A stretch of 52,524 bases of DNA, taken from contig NZ_JYIT01000058.1 in NCBI RefSeq assembly GCF_000956545.1, positions 1 through 52,524 of the forward strand, written 5' to 3'. Source of the stretch: Microbacterium azadirachtae. Its GTDB lineage: Bacteria > Actinomycetota > Actinomycetes > Actinomycetales > Microbacteriaceae. This document shows, one piece after another, positions 42,541 through 50,726 of the stretch. The notes below the pieces were generated by a model. It did not search any database. It was not told the origin of the DNA and was given only the letters and a program-made list of their open reading frames with translations. Both the position numbers and the translations under genes were made by a program. Numbering within the stretch: position 1 is the stretch's first letter; each line of letters opens with the position of its first letter.

Positions 42541-42857
42541 ACGCGGGACCCGGGACGGTCGGACCCGGGGGCGTCGGACCGGGTCGGGGCCGGACCGGGT
42601 CGGGGTCGGACCGGGAGGGCACCGCGTTTCGTCTCGCGCCGGCTTCGCCGGTGCTCGCTCAACGACCGGCGAGGAGAGCGCGGGCCGGGCCCTTCGACAG
42701 GCTCAGGGACCGGGGGCGCGTCATCGTTCGTCACACCGGGCGCGGAATATCGGCTGACTCATAGCGTTGAAGACATCCGGCGCCACGGCGCCGACGTCCC
42801 GGCGCGTCTCGCGCCCATCCTCCCGGCGCACCCCAGCGCACCGACTTGGAGTCTCTG
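42541..42857. other. 317-base repeat-rich intergenic region
   Basis: Holds a GGGTCGGG/GGACC-rich tract (42553-42617), the extragenic repeat elements described at 42626-42711 and, near the right end, GGAG for the symporter gene. No gene is visible. Confidence 0.6.
42626..42711. repeat. Extragenic repeat elements of Microbacteriaceae type
   Basis: One element is GTTTCGTCTCGC (42626-42637) through GCTCGCTCAACGACCGG (42653-42669), enclosing the palindrome CCGGCTTCGCCGG. The other is CCTTCGACAGGCTCAGGGAC (42691-42710). Sequences of this kind recur in intergenic regions of Microbacteriaceae genomes (recalled, not searched). Confidence 0.6.
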
Positions 42858-44291
42858 ATGAGCACAACCACCCCCGCGGCACGGCGCCCGAAGGCGCCCG
42901 ACACGCGCGGCCCCGTCCGCAAGCTGCTGACCTCGTTCGGCTTCCAGATCATCGCCGCGCTCGTGCTCGGCATCGCCGTGGGTCTCATCGGCCGCCAGCT
43001 CGGCGCCACGCACGACAACCACACGGTGCTGTCCGACACGCTCGACAAGATCGGCGGCTCCTACGTCACGCTGCTGCGCGCGGCCGTGGTCCCTCTCATC
43101 TTCACCGCGATCGTCGCGAGCATCTCCAACCTGCGCCGGGTGCAGAACGCCGCGCGCCTGGCCGGGCAGACCCTGCTGTGGTTCGCGATCACCGCGTTCA
43201 TCGCGGTGTCGATCGGCATCGTGCTCGGCATCACCATCCAGCCCGGCGCACACGCCGGCACGGACCTCGCCAAGGGCGCCCCGCCCACGGTCGGCACCTG
43301 GTGGAACTTCCTCCTCGGCCTCATCCCGCAGAACTTCCTGGGCCTCGCGGTCTCCACGAGCCCGGGCCCGGCCGAGGGCACCTTCGTCTCCGGCGTGAGC
43401 TTCAACATCCTCCAGGTCATCGTCGTCGCGGTGGCGGTCGGCATCGCCGCGCTCAAGGCCGGCCGAAAGGCCGAGCCGTTCCTCGCCTTCACGGAGTCCC
43501 TGCTCAAGGTCATCCAGCGCGTGCTGTGGTGGATCATCCGCATCGCCCCGCTCGGCACCTTCGGCCTCATCGGATCCGCCGTCATCAACTACGGCTGGGA
43601 CAAGCTGACCTCGCTCGCGTGGTTCACCGGCGCCATCTACCTGGGCCTCGCCCTCGTGCTGTTCGTGGTCTACCCGATCCTCGTCAAGAGCCACGGGCTC
43701 TCGATCAAGCAGTACTTCTCCGGCGTGTGGCCCGCCGTGCAGCTGGCGTTCGTGAGCCGCAGCTCGATCGGCACGCTCCCCCTCACCGAGCGCGTGACCG
43801 AGCGCAACCTGGGCGTGCCCCGCGGCTACGCGTCGTTCGCGGTGCCGCTGGGCGCCACCACCAAGATGGACGGCTGCGCCGCGATCTACCCGGCCCTGGC
43901 CGCGATCTTCGTCGCCCAGTTCTTCCACATCGACCTGAGCATCATGCAGTACGTGCTGATCGTCATCGTCTCGGTGGTCGGATCCGCGGCGACCGCCGGG
44001 ACCACCGGCGCGATCGTCATGCTGACCCTGACCCTGTCGACCCTGGGCCTGCCGCTCGAAGGCGTCGGTCTGCTGCTCGCGATCGACCCGATCCTCGACA
44101 TGGGCCGCACCGCGGTCAACGTGGCCGGCCAGGCCCTGGTGCCGACGATCGTCGCCAAGCGCGAGGGCATCCTCGACCTGGACCTCTACAACGCCCCGCG
44201 CAACGGCCTGCCGTTCGCCGAGGACATCGAGGACGAGGCGCCCGAGTCCGTGGAGTCGAGCGCCGACGAGGCTGCGGTCTCGGCGCGCTGA
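42858..44291 (+). CDS. Dicarboxylate/amino acid:cation symporter (DAACS/SDF family)
   Basis: A 477-residue transporter with about eight helices and two hairpins: VAFVSRSSIGTLP-like serine-rich HP1 (LAFVSRSSIGTLPL), the FAVPLGATTKMDG motif where Thr/Lys replace the usual NMDG-upstream residues, GSAATAGTTGAIVML (HP2) and IDPILDMGRTAVNVAGQ with the conserved Asp-Arg and Asn. It imports glutamate, aspartate or C4-dicarboxylates with Na+ or H+. GGAG fixes the ATG at 42858. A terminator hairpin follows its stop. Confidence 0.93.
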   Translation: MSTTTPAARRPKAPDTRGPVRKLLTSFGFQIIAALVLGIAVGLIGRQLGATHDNHTVLSDTLDKIGGSYVTLLRAAVVPLIFTAIVASISNLRRVQNAARLAGQTLLWFAITAFIAVSIGIVLGITIQPGAHAGTDLAKGAPPTVGTWWNFLLGLIPQNFLGLAVSTSPGPAEGTFVSGVSFNILQVIVVAVAVGIAALKAGRKAEPFLAFTESLLKVIQRVLWWIIRIAPLGTFGLIGSAVINYGWDKLTSLAWFTGAIYLGLALVLFVVYPILVKSHGLSIKQYFSGVWPAVQLAFVSRSSIGTLPLTERVTERNLGVPRGYASFAVPLGATTKMDGCAAIYPALAAIFVAQFFHIDLSIMQYVLIVIVSVVGSAATAGTTGAIVMLTLTLSTLGLPLEGVGLLLAIDPILDMGRTAVNVAGQALVPTIVAKREGILDLDLYNAPRNGLPFAEDIEDEAPESVESSADEAAVSAR

Positions 44292-44310
44292 CGCTCCCCC
44301 TCCGTCACGC

Positions 44311-44339
44311 GGCCCCCGGATCCTGCGGATCCGGGGGCC
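44311..44339. terminator. Terminator hairpin after the symporter gene
   Basis: Perfect 13-bp stem GGCCCCCGGATCC (44311-44323) with 44327-44339 and a three-base loop, 19 bases past the stop. Confidence 0.87.
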
Positions 44340-44485
44340 TCGGTCGTGCGGGCATTCACCTCGTCACACTTCCATGAGCGGCACGTCGAGGTCGAACGCG
44401 AGCACGACGGCGCGCGAGCAGACGCTCCTGATCCTCGCCCAGATGGCCCAGCGTGCGCCCCAGGCGATCCACGGGAATGGTAGTT

Positions 44486-44512
44486 CGGTGCATCCCGTTT
44501 CGGGATGCACCG
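44486..44512. terminator. Terminator hairpin after the MerR-type gene
   Basis: Perfect 12-bp stem CGGTGCATCCCG / CGGGATGCACCG with a TTT loop, 13 bases past the stop of the leftward MerR-type gene. Confidence 0.85.
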
Positions 44513-44525
44513 CTGTGACTCCGCT

Positions 44526-44849
44526 TCAGCCGCGCTCGGCCTCGCGCTGCCGGAGCGCCTCGCTCTCCGCGCGTTCGGCCTCGAGCTCGCCCCGGAGCCC
44601 CGCGTTCTCGTCCTCCAGCGCGAGCACCCGCCCGATCCCGGCGATGTTCATGCCCTCGTCGCGCAAGCGCGCGACGCGCTGCAGCCGCGCCACGTCGTCG
44701 TCGCTGTACCGGCGGGTGCCGCCGTCGCTGCGAGCGGGGGTCAGCAGACCCTTCTGCTCGAGCAGCCGCAGGCTCGCGGCGTTCATGTCCGCGAGCTCGG
44801 CGGCCACGGCGATGCCGTAGACGGGGGTCGCGGAATCGCGTTCGGCCAT
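44526..44849 (-). CDS. MerR-family regulator, HspR-like
   Basis: The 107-residue protein has a MerR winged helix (GIAVAAELADMNAASLRLLEQ, split GIAVAAELADMNA and ASLRLLEQKGLLTPARS, then GGTRRYSDDDVARLQRV) and a C-terminal coiled coil (about 75-107, rich in Glu/Ala/Leu). There are no cysteines for metal sensing. The short length and position beside Hsp20 fit the HspR group of heat-shock repressors. It is divergent from the Hsp20 gene across a short AT-rich region with an inverted repeat. Confidence 0.83.
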   Translation of the reverse strand: MAERDSATPVYGIAVAAELADMNAASLRLLEQKGLLTPARSDGGTRRYSDDDVARLQRVARLRDEGMNIAGIGRVLALEDENAGLRGELEAERAESEALRQREAERG

Positions 44850-44885
44850 GCGGTTCTCCTCAGCACTTGCACCATTCGGAACGTT

Positions 44886-44920
44886 GATCTATAACAAATC
44901 TACACCGGCAGATATAGATC
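44886..44920. promoter_or_regulatory. Inverted repeat in the MerR/Hsp20 divergent promoter
   Basis: GATCTATA (44886-44893) pairs with TATAGATC (44913-44920), enclosing a shorter ATCT/AGAT repeat. Located between the divergent MerR-type and Hsp20 genes, it is the obvious operator candidate. It does not match the HAIR consensus of known HspR proteins. Confidence 0.6.
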
Positions 44921-44965
44921 CTGCACACCCCGCAGCCCTGACGGGCCACAGGAAAGGAGTAAGAC

Positions 44966-45388
44966 ATGACCCTCGGTTTCGATCCCCTCAGCCAGCTCGA
45001 TCGCTTCGCAGCAAGCGTGTTCGACTCCCCGCGCGCGCCCAAGCGCATGCCCGTGGACCTCTACCGCGACGGCGACCGGTACGTCCTGCACGCGGACATG
45101 CCGGGCGTCGACCCCGGATCCATCGACGTGGACGTCGACGGCGGGCAGCTCTCGATCCGCGCCCAGCGGACCATGGGCGGGCAGGAGAGCGTGCGCTGGT
45201 TCACGCGCGAGCGCGAGTCCGGCTCGTTCCTGCGGCAGTTCGCCCTCGGCGACGGCGTCGACCTCGACGGCATCAGCGCCTCCTACGACAACGGCGTGCT
45301 GTCGGTCATGATCCCGGTGAGCGACCGGGCCAAGCCGCGCCGCATCCGGGTGGAGTCGTCCGACCAGGGGCAGCGGATCGACGCCTGA
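44966..45388 (+). CDS. Hsp20/alpha-crystallin small heat-shock chaperone
   Basis: The 140-residue protein has an alpha-crystallin domain (about 30-125): MPVDLYRDGDRYVLHADMPG, IDVDVDGGQLSIRAQR, SFLRQFALGDGVD and the closing ASYDNGVLSVMIPV (AxxxNGVLxxxxP motif). It holds unfolding proteins during stress. A strong AAAGGAG site precedes the ATG. It is cotranscribed with the DUF2795 gene 25 bases downstream. Confidence 0.95.
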   Translation: MTLGFDPLSQLDRFAASVFDSPRAPKRMPVDLYRDGDRYVLHADMPGVDPGSIDVDVDGGQLSIRAQRTMGGQESVRWFTRERESGSFLRQFALGDGVDLDGISASYDNGVLSVMIPVSDRAKPRRIRVESSDQGQRIDA

Positions 45389-45413
45389 GCCCACCACGAG
45401 AGGAGAAGAGAGA

Positions 45414-45632
45414 ATGGTCCTTCCGTCCACGCTCGAGAGGTTCCTCGCCGGCATGGAGTACCCGGCTTCGAGGGACGACCTGATGCGCGAGGCTCTGCAC
45501 GACGGCCTCGCCCGCGCCGACCGGGATCTGCTGGGCACGCTGCCCGACGGCACCTACACCGCGCGCTGGCACGTGCGGCACGCCCTGACCCGCGCCGGCA
45601 GCGCGTTCGACCGCATCCCCGCCCTGGCCTGA
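45414..45632 (+). CDS. DUF2795 protein, small stress-cluster partner
   Basis: A 72-residue protein: TLERFLAGMEYPASRDDLMR, then EALHDGLARADRDLLGTLPDGTYTARWHV (seen as ARADRDLLGTLPDGTY and TARWHVRHAL). This is the DUF2795 pattern of two short helices and a 'YPA...DLLxxLPD.TY' core, often next to hsp20 genes. GGAGAAGAG precedes the ATG. Function unknown. Confidence 0.77.
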   Translation: MVLPSTLERFLAGMEYPASRDDLMREALHDGLARADRDLLGTLPDGTYTARWHVRHALTRAGSAFDRIPALA

Positions 45633-45703
45633 AGTCAGCCCCTCCCGGCCGCCGGCGTCGCGGCGACCGACGGCGTTCGCCGCCGGGACGGCGACCGGGA
45701 AGC

Positions 45704-45734
45704 GGGGCGGATCCGCATCGGCGGGATCCGCCCC
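45704..45734. terminator. Bidirectional terminator between the DUF2795 gene and the antiporter gene
   Basis: Perfect 11-bp stem GGGGCGGATCC (45704-45714) / GGATCCGCCCC (45724-45734), nine-base loop, ten bases past the antiporter stop. Confidence 0.85.
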
Positions 45735-45743
45735 ACGGCATGG

Positions 45744-47483
45744 TCAGCGCTCGGTCGGCCCTGTCGCGATCCGGGTGTCGAGCGCGAGCTCCTCGGCGTC
45801 CATCGCGTGGATCAGCTCGCGCATGACCTCCTCGTTGAGCGTGCCGGCGTCGCGCTCGGTGATGAGCACGTCGCGCCGCACCTGCAGCCACCCCTTCGAC
45901 AGGCCCACGAGCTCGTCCCGGCTCGGCCGCGGCATGCTGTCCTCGTCGCGCTGCCCCTGCGCGGTGTCGCGCTCGACCCGTGAGAACCGCTGCGCGAACC
46001 GGTCGAACCAGCCCAGCGACGCCGCGCCGTGCTTCTGCTCCCACGCCGCGCGCTTCTCGTCCAGGAAGACCTTGCCCGCTTCGCGCGTGCGGGCGCGCAC
46101 CTGCTCGAGCTGACGGCGGTCCTCCTCCTCTTCATCGGTCACGTCGGCGACGCCCAGCCCGCGGATGAGCAGCGGCAGGGTGAGGCCCTGGAGCAGGAGG
46201 GTGCCGACCGTCACCAGGAACGCCACCACGACGATCGCGTGCGACGCCTCCGTGTCGAGCCCTGCGAGATCGGCCGCGGCGAGCGCGGTCGCGAGCGTGA
46301 CGACGCCGCGCATGCCGGCCCACGAGATCACGGCGTTGTCGCGCCAGGTGAGCTGCGACTCCCGGAACCGCTCGCGCAGCTCCTCCTCGCTCGGGCGTCG
46401 CCCCGTCCACCCCTTGCGGCGCTGCTTCTCGGCGACCGCGTCGACGCGCCTCTGGAACTCGCCCGACGCCAGCGCCTTCTCGAAGCGGCGGAGGCGCAGA
46501 CTCGACCAGAACGCGCCCCAGGCCGACGCCGGGTAGACGAACAGCGGCCGCACCAGCAGCACGACGAGGAAGACCGCCCCCGCGAGCCACAGCACCCCTC
46601 CCACCTGCGTCGCCCCCAGCTCGGCGAGCACCGGCGGAAGCTGCAGCCCGATGTACGCGAACACGAACGACTCCAGCAGGAAGTCCGCGGACAGCCAGAT
46701 CGGCGCCTCCTGCATCCGGGTCGCGTAACTGGTGCGCGGGGCGTTGTAGCCGACCACGAGTCCCATCGCGACGACGGCGAGCACGCCGGATCCCTCCAGG
46801 TGCTCCGTGATCGCGTACACCCCGAACGGGGCGAGCAGCCCGAACGTGCCGATCACCACCGGGTCCGAGATCCGCATGCGCAGCTGGTGCATGCCGAGGC
46901 CGGCGACGATGCCGATCCCGACGCCGGCGACCACCGCGACGACGAAGTCCTTGAGGCCGCTGCCCACCGTGACGGTGGTTCCGGCGAGGATCAGCGCGAA
47001 CACCCGGTACAGGGTCAGCGAGGTGGCGTCGTTGATGAGGCTCTCCCCCGAAAGCACGGTCATCACCCGGCGCGGCAGGCCGAGCCGGCGCCCGATGGCC
47101 GCGGCCGACACCGCGTCGGGCGGGGCGACGATCGCACCGAGCAGCAGTGCGCCGGGAAGGGTCAGCGACGGCATGATCAGCCACGCGACGAGCCCCACCG
47201 CGGCCGTCGTGACGATCACCAGCCCCACGCCGAGCCGACGGATCTGCGGCAGGCTGCGGCGGAAGCTCACGAACGACACGTCGAGCGACGCGGAGTACAG
47301 CAGCGGCGGCAGGACGAGCGTCAGCAGCACGTGCCCGTCGATGCGCAGGTTCGGCACCGCCGGGATGAACGACACCGCGAGCGCCACCACCGTGACCAGC
47401 AGCGGGGCGGGCCAGCCGCGCCACCGCGCGATCGCGGCGACGATGACGGATCCGACCAGCACGTAGAAGATCTCGGCGTCCAT
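45744..47483 (-). CDS. Na+/H+ antiporter of the CPA1/NhaP type
   Basis: The 579-residue protein has about twelve helices (to about residue 430) and a cytoplasmic C-terminal domain. Motifs include VLPPLLYSASLDVSF, the core GAIVAPPDAVSAAAIGRRLG with the ion-binding Asp, GESLINDATSLTLYRV and WAGMRGVVTLATALA. It exchanges Na+ or K+ for H+ across the membrane for pH and salt balance. TAGCCT six bases before the ATG suggests a leaderless transcript. Confidence 0.95.
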   Translation of the reverse strand: MDAEIFYVLVGSVIVAAIARWRGWPAPLLVTVVALAVSFIPAVPNLRIDGHVLLTLVLPPLLYSASLDVSFVSFRRSLPQIRRLGVGLVIVTTAAVGLVAWLIMPSLTLPGALLLGAIVAPPDAVSAAAIGRRLGLPRRVMTVLSGESLINDATSLTLYRVFALILAGTTVTVGSGLKDFVVAVVAGVGIGIVAGLGMHQLRMRISDPVVIGTFGLLAPFGVYAITEHLEGSGVLAVVAMGLVVGYNAPRTSYATRMQEAPIWLSADFLLESFVFAYIGLQLPPVLAELGATQVGGVLWLAGAVFLVVLLVRPLFVYPASAWGAFWSSLRLRRFEKALASGEFQRRVDAVAEKQRRKGWTGRRPSEEELRERFRESQLTWRDNAVISWAGMRGVVTLATALAAADLAGLDTEASHAIVVVAFLVTVGTLLLQGLTLPLLIRGLGVADVTDEEEEDRRQLEQVRARTREAGKVFLDEKRAAWEQKHGAASLGWFDRFAQRFSRVERDTAQGQRDEDSMPRPSRDELVGLSKGWLQVRRDVLITERDAGTLNEEVMRELIHAMDAEELALDTRIATGPTER

Positions 47484-47489
47484 GCGGTC

Positions 47490-47495
47490 AGGCTA
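47490..47495 (-). promoter_or_regulatory. -10 box of the antiporter gene, leaderless arrangement
   Basis: TAGCCT on the minus strand, six bases (GACCGC) before the ATG at 47483. Confidence 0.6.
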
Positions 47496-47556
47496 CCGGT
47501 GCGCCTCTGTCGCGCCGCTGTCACGGTGCTGTCGGCGCGTATCGGCATCCGCCCGA

Positions 47557-48252
47557 TCACCACGACCCGTCCGGGCCTCGTTCCTCCCGGCCGTCCTCGG
47601 TCGCCGACCGGGCGGCGTCGAGGATCCCGATGACCTCCTCGTCGGCCGTCTGCCGGAAGTCGACGTAGTGCATCCCCACCGCCATGAACCCCTCCGGCGC
47701 ATCGAGGCAGACGACCGCATCGGCCACAGGACTGGCTCCCGAGCGCAGCCCGGCGAGCGCGTCGGGTGCCGCAACGGGGACCGCCACGACGACACGGGCC
47801 GCACCCCGGGCCCGTGCGATCGCGCAGGCCGCCCGCACGGTCGCGCCCGTCGCGATGCCGTCGTCGACGAGGAGCGCCGTCCGTCCGGCCAGCGGCACCG
47901 GCGCGCGCCCGCCGCGGAACAGCCGGGCACGGCGCTCGACCTCGGCGCGCTCCCGGCGCTCCCCCGCACGCACCGTCTCCTCGTCGACCGCCGCGGCGCG
48001 GATCACGTCGGCGTTGCGGACCGCGGCACCCTCCTCGCCGACGGCTCCCATCGCGAGCTCCGGCTGCCACGGCACACCGACCTTGCGCACCACGAGCACG
48101 TCGAGGGGAGCGCCGAGCACCCCTGCCACCTCGGCCGCGACCGGCACCCCGCCCCGGGGAAGGCCCAGCACGACCGGATCCGGTGGCGGATCCTCCGCCA
48201 GTCGCGCGCCGAGCCGCCGGCCGGCGTCGGCGCGATCCGCGAACCCGTGCAT
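47557..48252 (-). CDS. Phosphoribosyltransferase-family protein
   Basis: The 231-residue protein starts with FADRADAGRRLGARLAE. The type I PRTase fold is shown by VLGLPRGGVPVAAEVAG, VVRKVGVPWQPELAMGAV and the PRPP loop TALLVDDGIATGATVRAA (about 127-144). These GGVP/RK-type proteins are common in actinobacteria and lack a known substrate; some sit in dormancy or stress regulons. No purine or pyrimidine gene is adjacent. Confidence 0.87.
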   Translation of the reverse strand: MHGFADRADAGRRLGARLAEDPPPDPVVLGLPRGGVPVAAEVAGVLGAPLDVLVVRKVGVPWQPELAMGAVGEEGAAVRNADVIRAAAVDEETVRAGERRERAEVERRARLFRGGRAPVPLAGRTALLVDDGIATGATVRAACAIARARGAARVVVAVPVAAPDALAGLRSGASPVADAVVCLDAPEGFMAVGMHYVDFRQTADEEVIGILDAARSATEDGREERGPDGSW

Positions 48253-48354
48253 GCCTCCGGACTACGCCCCCACGGCCGCCGCGGTCAAGCCAGGACGCCG
48301 GCCCCGGGATCCGGATCCGGAATGCCGCGGGATCCGGTCGCGTTGCCACCATCG

Positions 48355-49398
48355 ATGTCTTCTCTCGCGCTCTCCGTCCTCGACCTCGTCCCGGTGCGCA
48401 CCGGGCAGACCAGCGCCCAGGCGGTGGCGGCGTCGCTCGCCCTCGCCGCGCGTGCCGATGAGCTCGGCTACCGGCGGTACTGGTTCGCCGAGCACCACAA
48501 CATGCCCGCGGTCGCCTCCACCGCCCCGCCGGTGCTCATCGCCGCGGCCGCCGCGCGCACTCAGCGCATCCGCGTCGGATCGGGCGGCGTGATGCTGCCG
48601 AACCATGCGCCGCTGATCGTGGCGGAGCAATTCGCCGCACTCGAGGCGATCGCCCCCGGTCGCATCGATCTGGGCATCGGGCGCGCGCCCGGAAGCGATC
48701 CGGTGATCACCCAGCTGCTGCGCGCCTCGGGCACCGCCGGCGACGTCGAGCGGTTCCCCGACCACGTGCAGGACATCGCGCTCATGCTGCAGCCCGACGG
48801 CGCGACCGTGCAGTTCACCTCGGGCGGCGAGTACTCGGTGCGCTCGACCCCCGCCGCCGGCGGCTCCCCGGAGGTGTGGCTGCTCGGATCCAGCGACTAC
48901 TCGGCGCAGCTCGCCGCGTCGCTCGGTCTGCCGTACGTGTTCGCGAACCACTTCTCGGGTCAGGGCCTCGACCGCGCCCTCTCCCTGTATCGCGAAGGTT
49001 TCCGGCCCAGCGAGGCACACCCCGAGCCGCGCACCTTCCTCACCGCGAACGTCGTCGCGGCGCCCACGGCCGAGGAGGCCGCCGACCGCGCCCTGCCGCA
49101 GCTGCGGATGATGGCGCGGCTGCGTCTGAACCGTCCGCTCACCGCTCTGGAGACGGTGGAGGAGGCCCACGCGGCACTCGCCGCGGCACCGGATCCACAG
49201 GAGGAGCAGATCCACGCCGCCGCCGTCGCGAACTGGTTCGTGGGTGACGCCGCCTCCGTACGCGCCGAGCTCGAGGCCTTCGCCGCGCGGCACGGCGTCG
49301 ACGAGATCATGGTCTCCCCCGTCGCGGGCTCGTTCGCCGCCGAGGATCCGACTCTCACCCCGGGACGCACCCAGACCCTCGAGCTGCTCGCGGGCTGA
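48355..49398 (+). CDS. LLM-class flavin-dependent oxidoreductase (luciferase-like)
   Basis: A 347-residue TIM-barrel enzyme: LSVLDLVPVRTGQTSAQAVA, GYRRYWFAEHHNMPAVAST, RIRVGSGGVMLPNHAPL, RIDLGIGRAPGSDP and PEVWLLGSSDYSAQLAA. This matches the 'MsnO8/YhbW' group of LLM proteins of unknown substrate that use FMNH2 or F420. The start at 48355 gives the usual short lead before the first strand; no strong ribosome site is visible. Confidence 0.9.
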   Translation: MSSLALSVLDLVPVRTGQTSAQAVAASLALAARADELGYRRYWFAEHHNMPAVASTAPPVLIAAAAARTQRIRVGSGGVMLPNHAPLIVAEQFAALEAIAPGRIDLGIGRAPGSDPVITQLLRASGTAGDVERFPDHVQDIALMLQPDGATVQFTSGGEYSVRSTPAAGGSPEVWLLGSSDYSAQLAASLGLPYVFANHFSGQGLDRALSLYREGFRPSEAHPEPRTFLTANVVAAPTAEEAADRALPQLRMMARLRLNRPLTALETVEEAHAALAAAPDPQEEQIHAAAVANWFVGDAASVRAELEAFAARHGVDEIMVSPVAGSFAAEDPTLTPGRTQTLELLAG

Positions 49399-49442
49399 AC
49401 CGGTCGCGACGGCTCAGCGGGCGCCGCTCGACCCGCGCTGTT

Positions 49443-49564
49443 GCGCAGGGCGTCCCTGCCGTTGCGCAGGGTGCCCCCCCCCGCGTTCTGCACGAGCCGG
49501 CCGGCGGGTCGGGGCGGATCGTGCCGGATTCGCGGCCGGGTCGGATAGGCGGTCCTGCAGAACG
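49443..49564. repeat. Repeat-rich intergenic segment after the LLM gene
   Basis: GTTGCGCAGGG occurs twice (49440-49450 and 49461-49471), the first forming a small hairpin with CCCTGC (49454-49459). A wider inverted repeat CGTTCTGCA (49484-49492) / TGCAGAACG (49556-49564) follows. A run of nine C lies at 49474-49482. The segment may act as terminator for the converging LLM and pheA genes. Confidence 0.5.
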
Positions 49565-49632
49565 TCGCACCCTCCCTGCCGAACGGCTGCAGTGTCAGGC
49601 AACCTTGGCGCGCGATCCCCGCGCCGGCGCGG

Positions 49633-50586
49633 CTATGCCTCGGGCTCGCCCGCGATGAGGCCGCGCAGCCAGTCCCTCGCCTCGACGAACACGTCGTCGG
49701 CGTAGCGCTCGGGGTACTGCACGATGCGGCGGTCGGCGCGGGGGTACGACCCGAGGAACACCACCCGGGGGCTGAACCGCCGGATGCCGAGCAGCGCGTC
49801 GGCCATGCGCTCGTCCTGGATGTGCCCGTCGGCGTCGAGGACGAACCGGTACCGGCCCAGCTCGTCGCCGATGGGGCGCGACTGCAGCAGCGACAGGTTG
49901 ATGCCGCGCGTGGAGAACTGCTCCAGCAGCTCGAGCAGGGCACCCGCGTGGTCTTCCGGGAGCTCCACGATCAGGGAGGTCTTGTCGGCGCCCGTCGGGG
50001 GCGCCGGGGCGACCGTGCGGGCGACCAGCACGAACCGGGTGACGGCGTTGTCGTTGTCGCCGATGCCGTCGGCCAGCAGCTCGAGCTCGTGGTGCTGCAC
50101 GATGCCGGGGGCCGCGATGGCCGCATCGGCGGGCAGAGAGCCGTCCAGGATCCCGAGCGCCGAGGCGACGTTGCTGGCGGCGGGCACGTGCTGGTGGCGC
50201 GGGAGGTGCTCGCCCAGCCAGCCGTAGCACTGCGCATAGGCCACGGGGTGCGCGGCGACGACGGTGACGTCCTCGAGGCGCGTGCCGGGGGCGGCGACCA
50301 GCACGAAGTCGACCTTGACGAGGTACTCGCCCACGATCCGCAGTCCCGGCAGCGTGGCCAGGGCGTCGAGGGTGGTGGTGACACCGCCCTCGACCGAGTT
50401 CTCGATCGCGATCATCGCCGCGTCGCTGCGCCCCTCGAGCACGTCCGACAGCGCCTCGCCGACGTTGTGCACGGGGCGCCACTGCTGCCCGCGCGCCTCC
50501 GGCACCTGGTCCAGTGCCGCCTCGGTGAAGGTGCCCGCAGGACCGAGATAGCTGTAGGTTCGGCGGGCGGGGGCGGCATCGGTCAC
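49633..50586 (-). CDS. pheA: Prephenate dehydratase
   Basis: The 317-residue protein starts YSYLGPAGTFTEAAL, with IENSVEGGVTTTLD (residues 61-74), the catalytic TRF motif at 183-185 (NAVTRFVLV) and a C-terminal ACT domain (about 203-285) with LLQSRP, the ESRP-type phenylalanine-binding motif. It converts prephenate to phenylpyruvate. It starts at a GTG (50586) seven bases after a TAGGCT box. It is the stand-alone actinobacterial form without chorismate mutase. Confidence 0.96.
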   Translation of the reverse strand: MTDAAPARRTYSYLGPAGTFTEAALDQVPEARGQQWRPVHNVGEALSDVLEGRSDAAMIAIENSVEGGVTTTLDALATLPGLRIVGEYLVKVDFVLVAAPGTRLEDVTVVAAHPVAYAQCYGWLGEHLPRHQHVPAASNVASALGILDGSLPADAAIAAPGIVQHHELELLADGIGDNDNAVTRFVLVARTVAPAPPTGADKTSLIVELPEDHAGALLELLEQFSTRGINLSLLQSRPIGDELGRYRFVLDADGHIQDERMADALLGIRRFSPRVVFLGSYPRADRRIVQYPERYADDVFVEARDWLRGLIAGEPEA

Positions 50587-50593
50587 GGCGATC

Positions 50594-50599
50594 AGCCTA
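50594..50599 (-). promoter_or_regulatory. -10 box of pheA, leaderless arrangement
   Basis: TAGGCT on the minus strand, seven bases before the GTG at 50586. Confidence 0.55.
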
Positions 50600-50726
50600 G
50601 TCCGCGGGGCGGGGCGCCGACGGCACGTGACGACGCCCCGGCACCGGCCGCCCGCGTCGGCCGCCCCCTCGCGTCCCCCGAGGAAACGATGATGCGTTCA
50701 CAGGCCGGGCGGGGCAGACTATCCCC

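Noticed and set aside
44850..44965. HAIR or CIRCE element for hsp20
   Set aside because: Neither CTTGAGT/ACTCAAG nor TTAGCACTC-N9-GAGTGCTAA is present; only the GATCTATA repeat is seen.
47107..47122. CCGACACCGCGTCGG as a fifth copy of the regulon palindrome
   Set aside because: It lies inside the antiporter coding sequence, lacks the TGT of the right arm and has no -10 box at the right distance.
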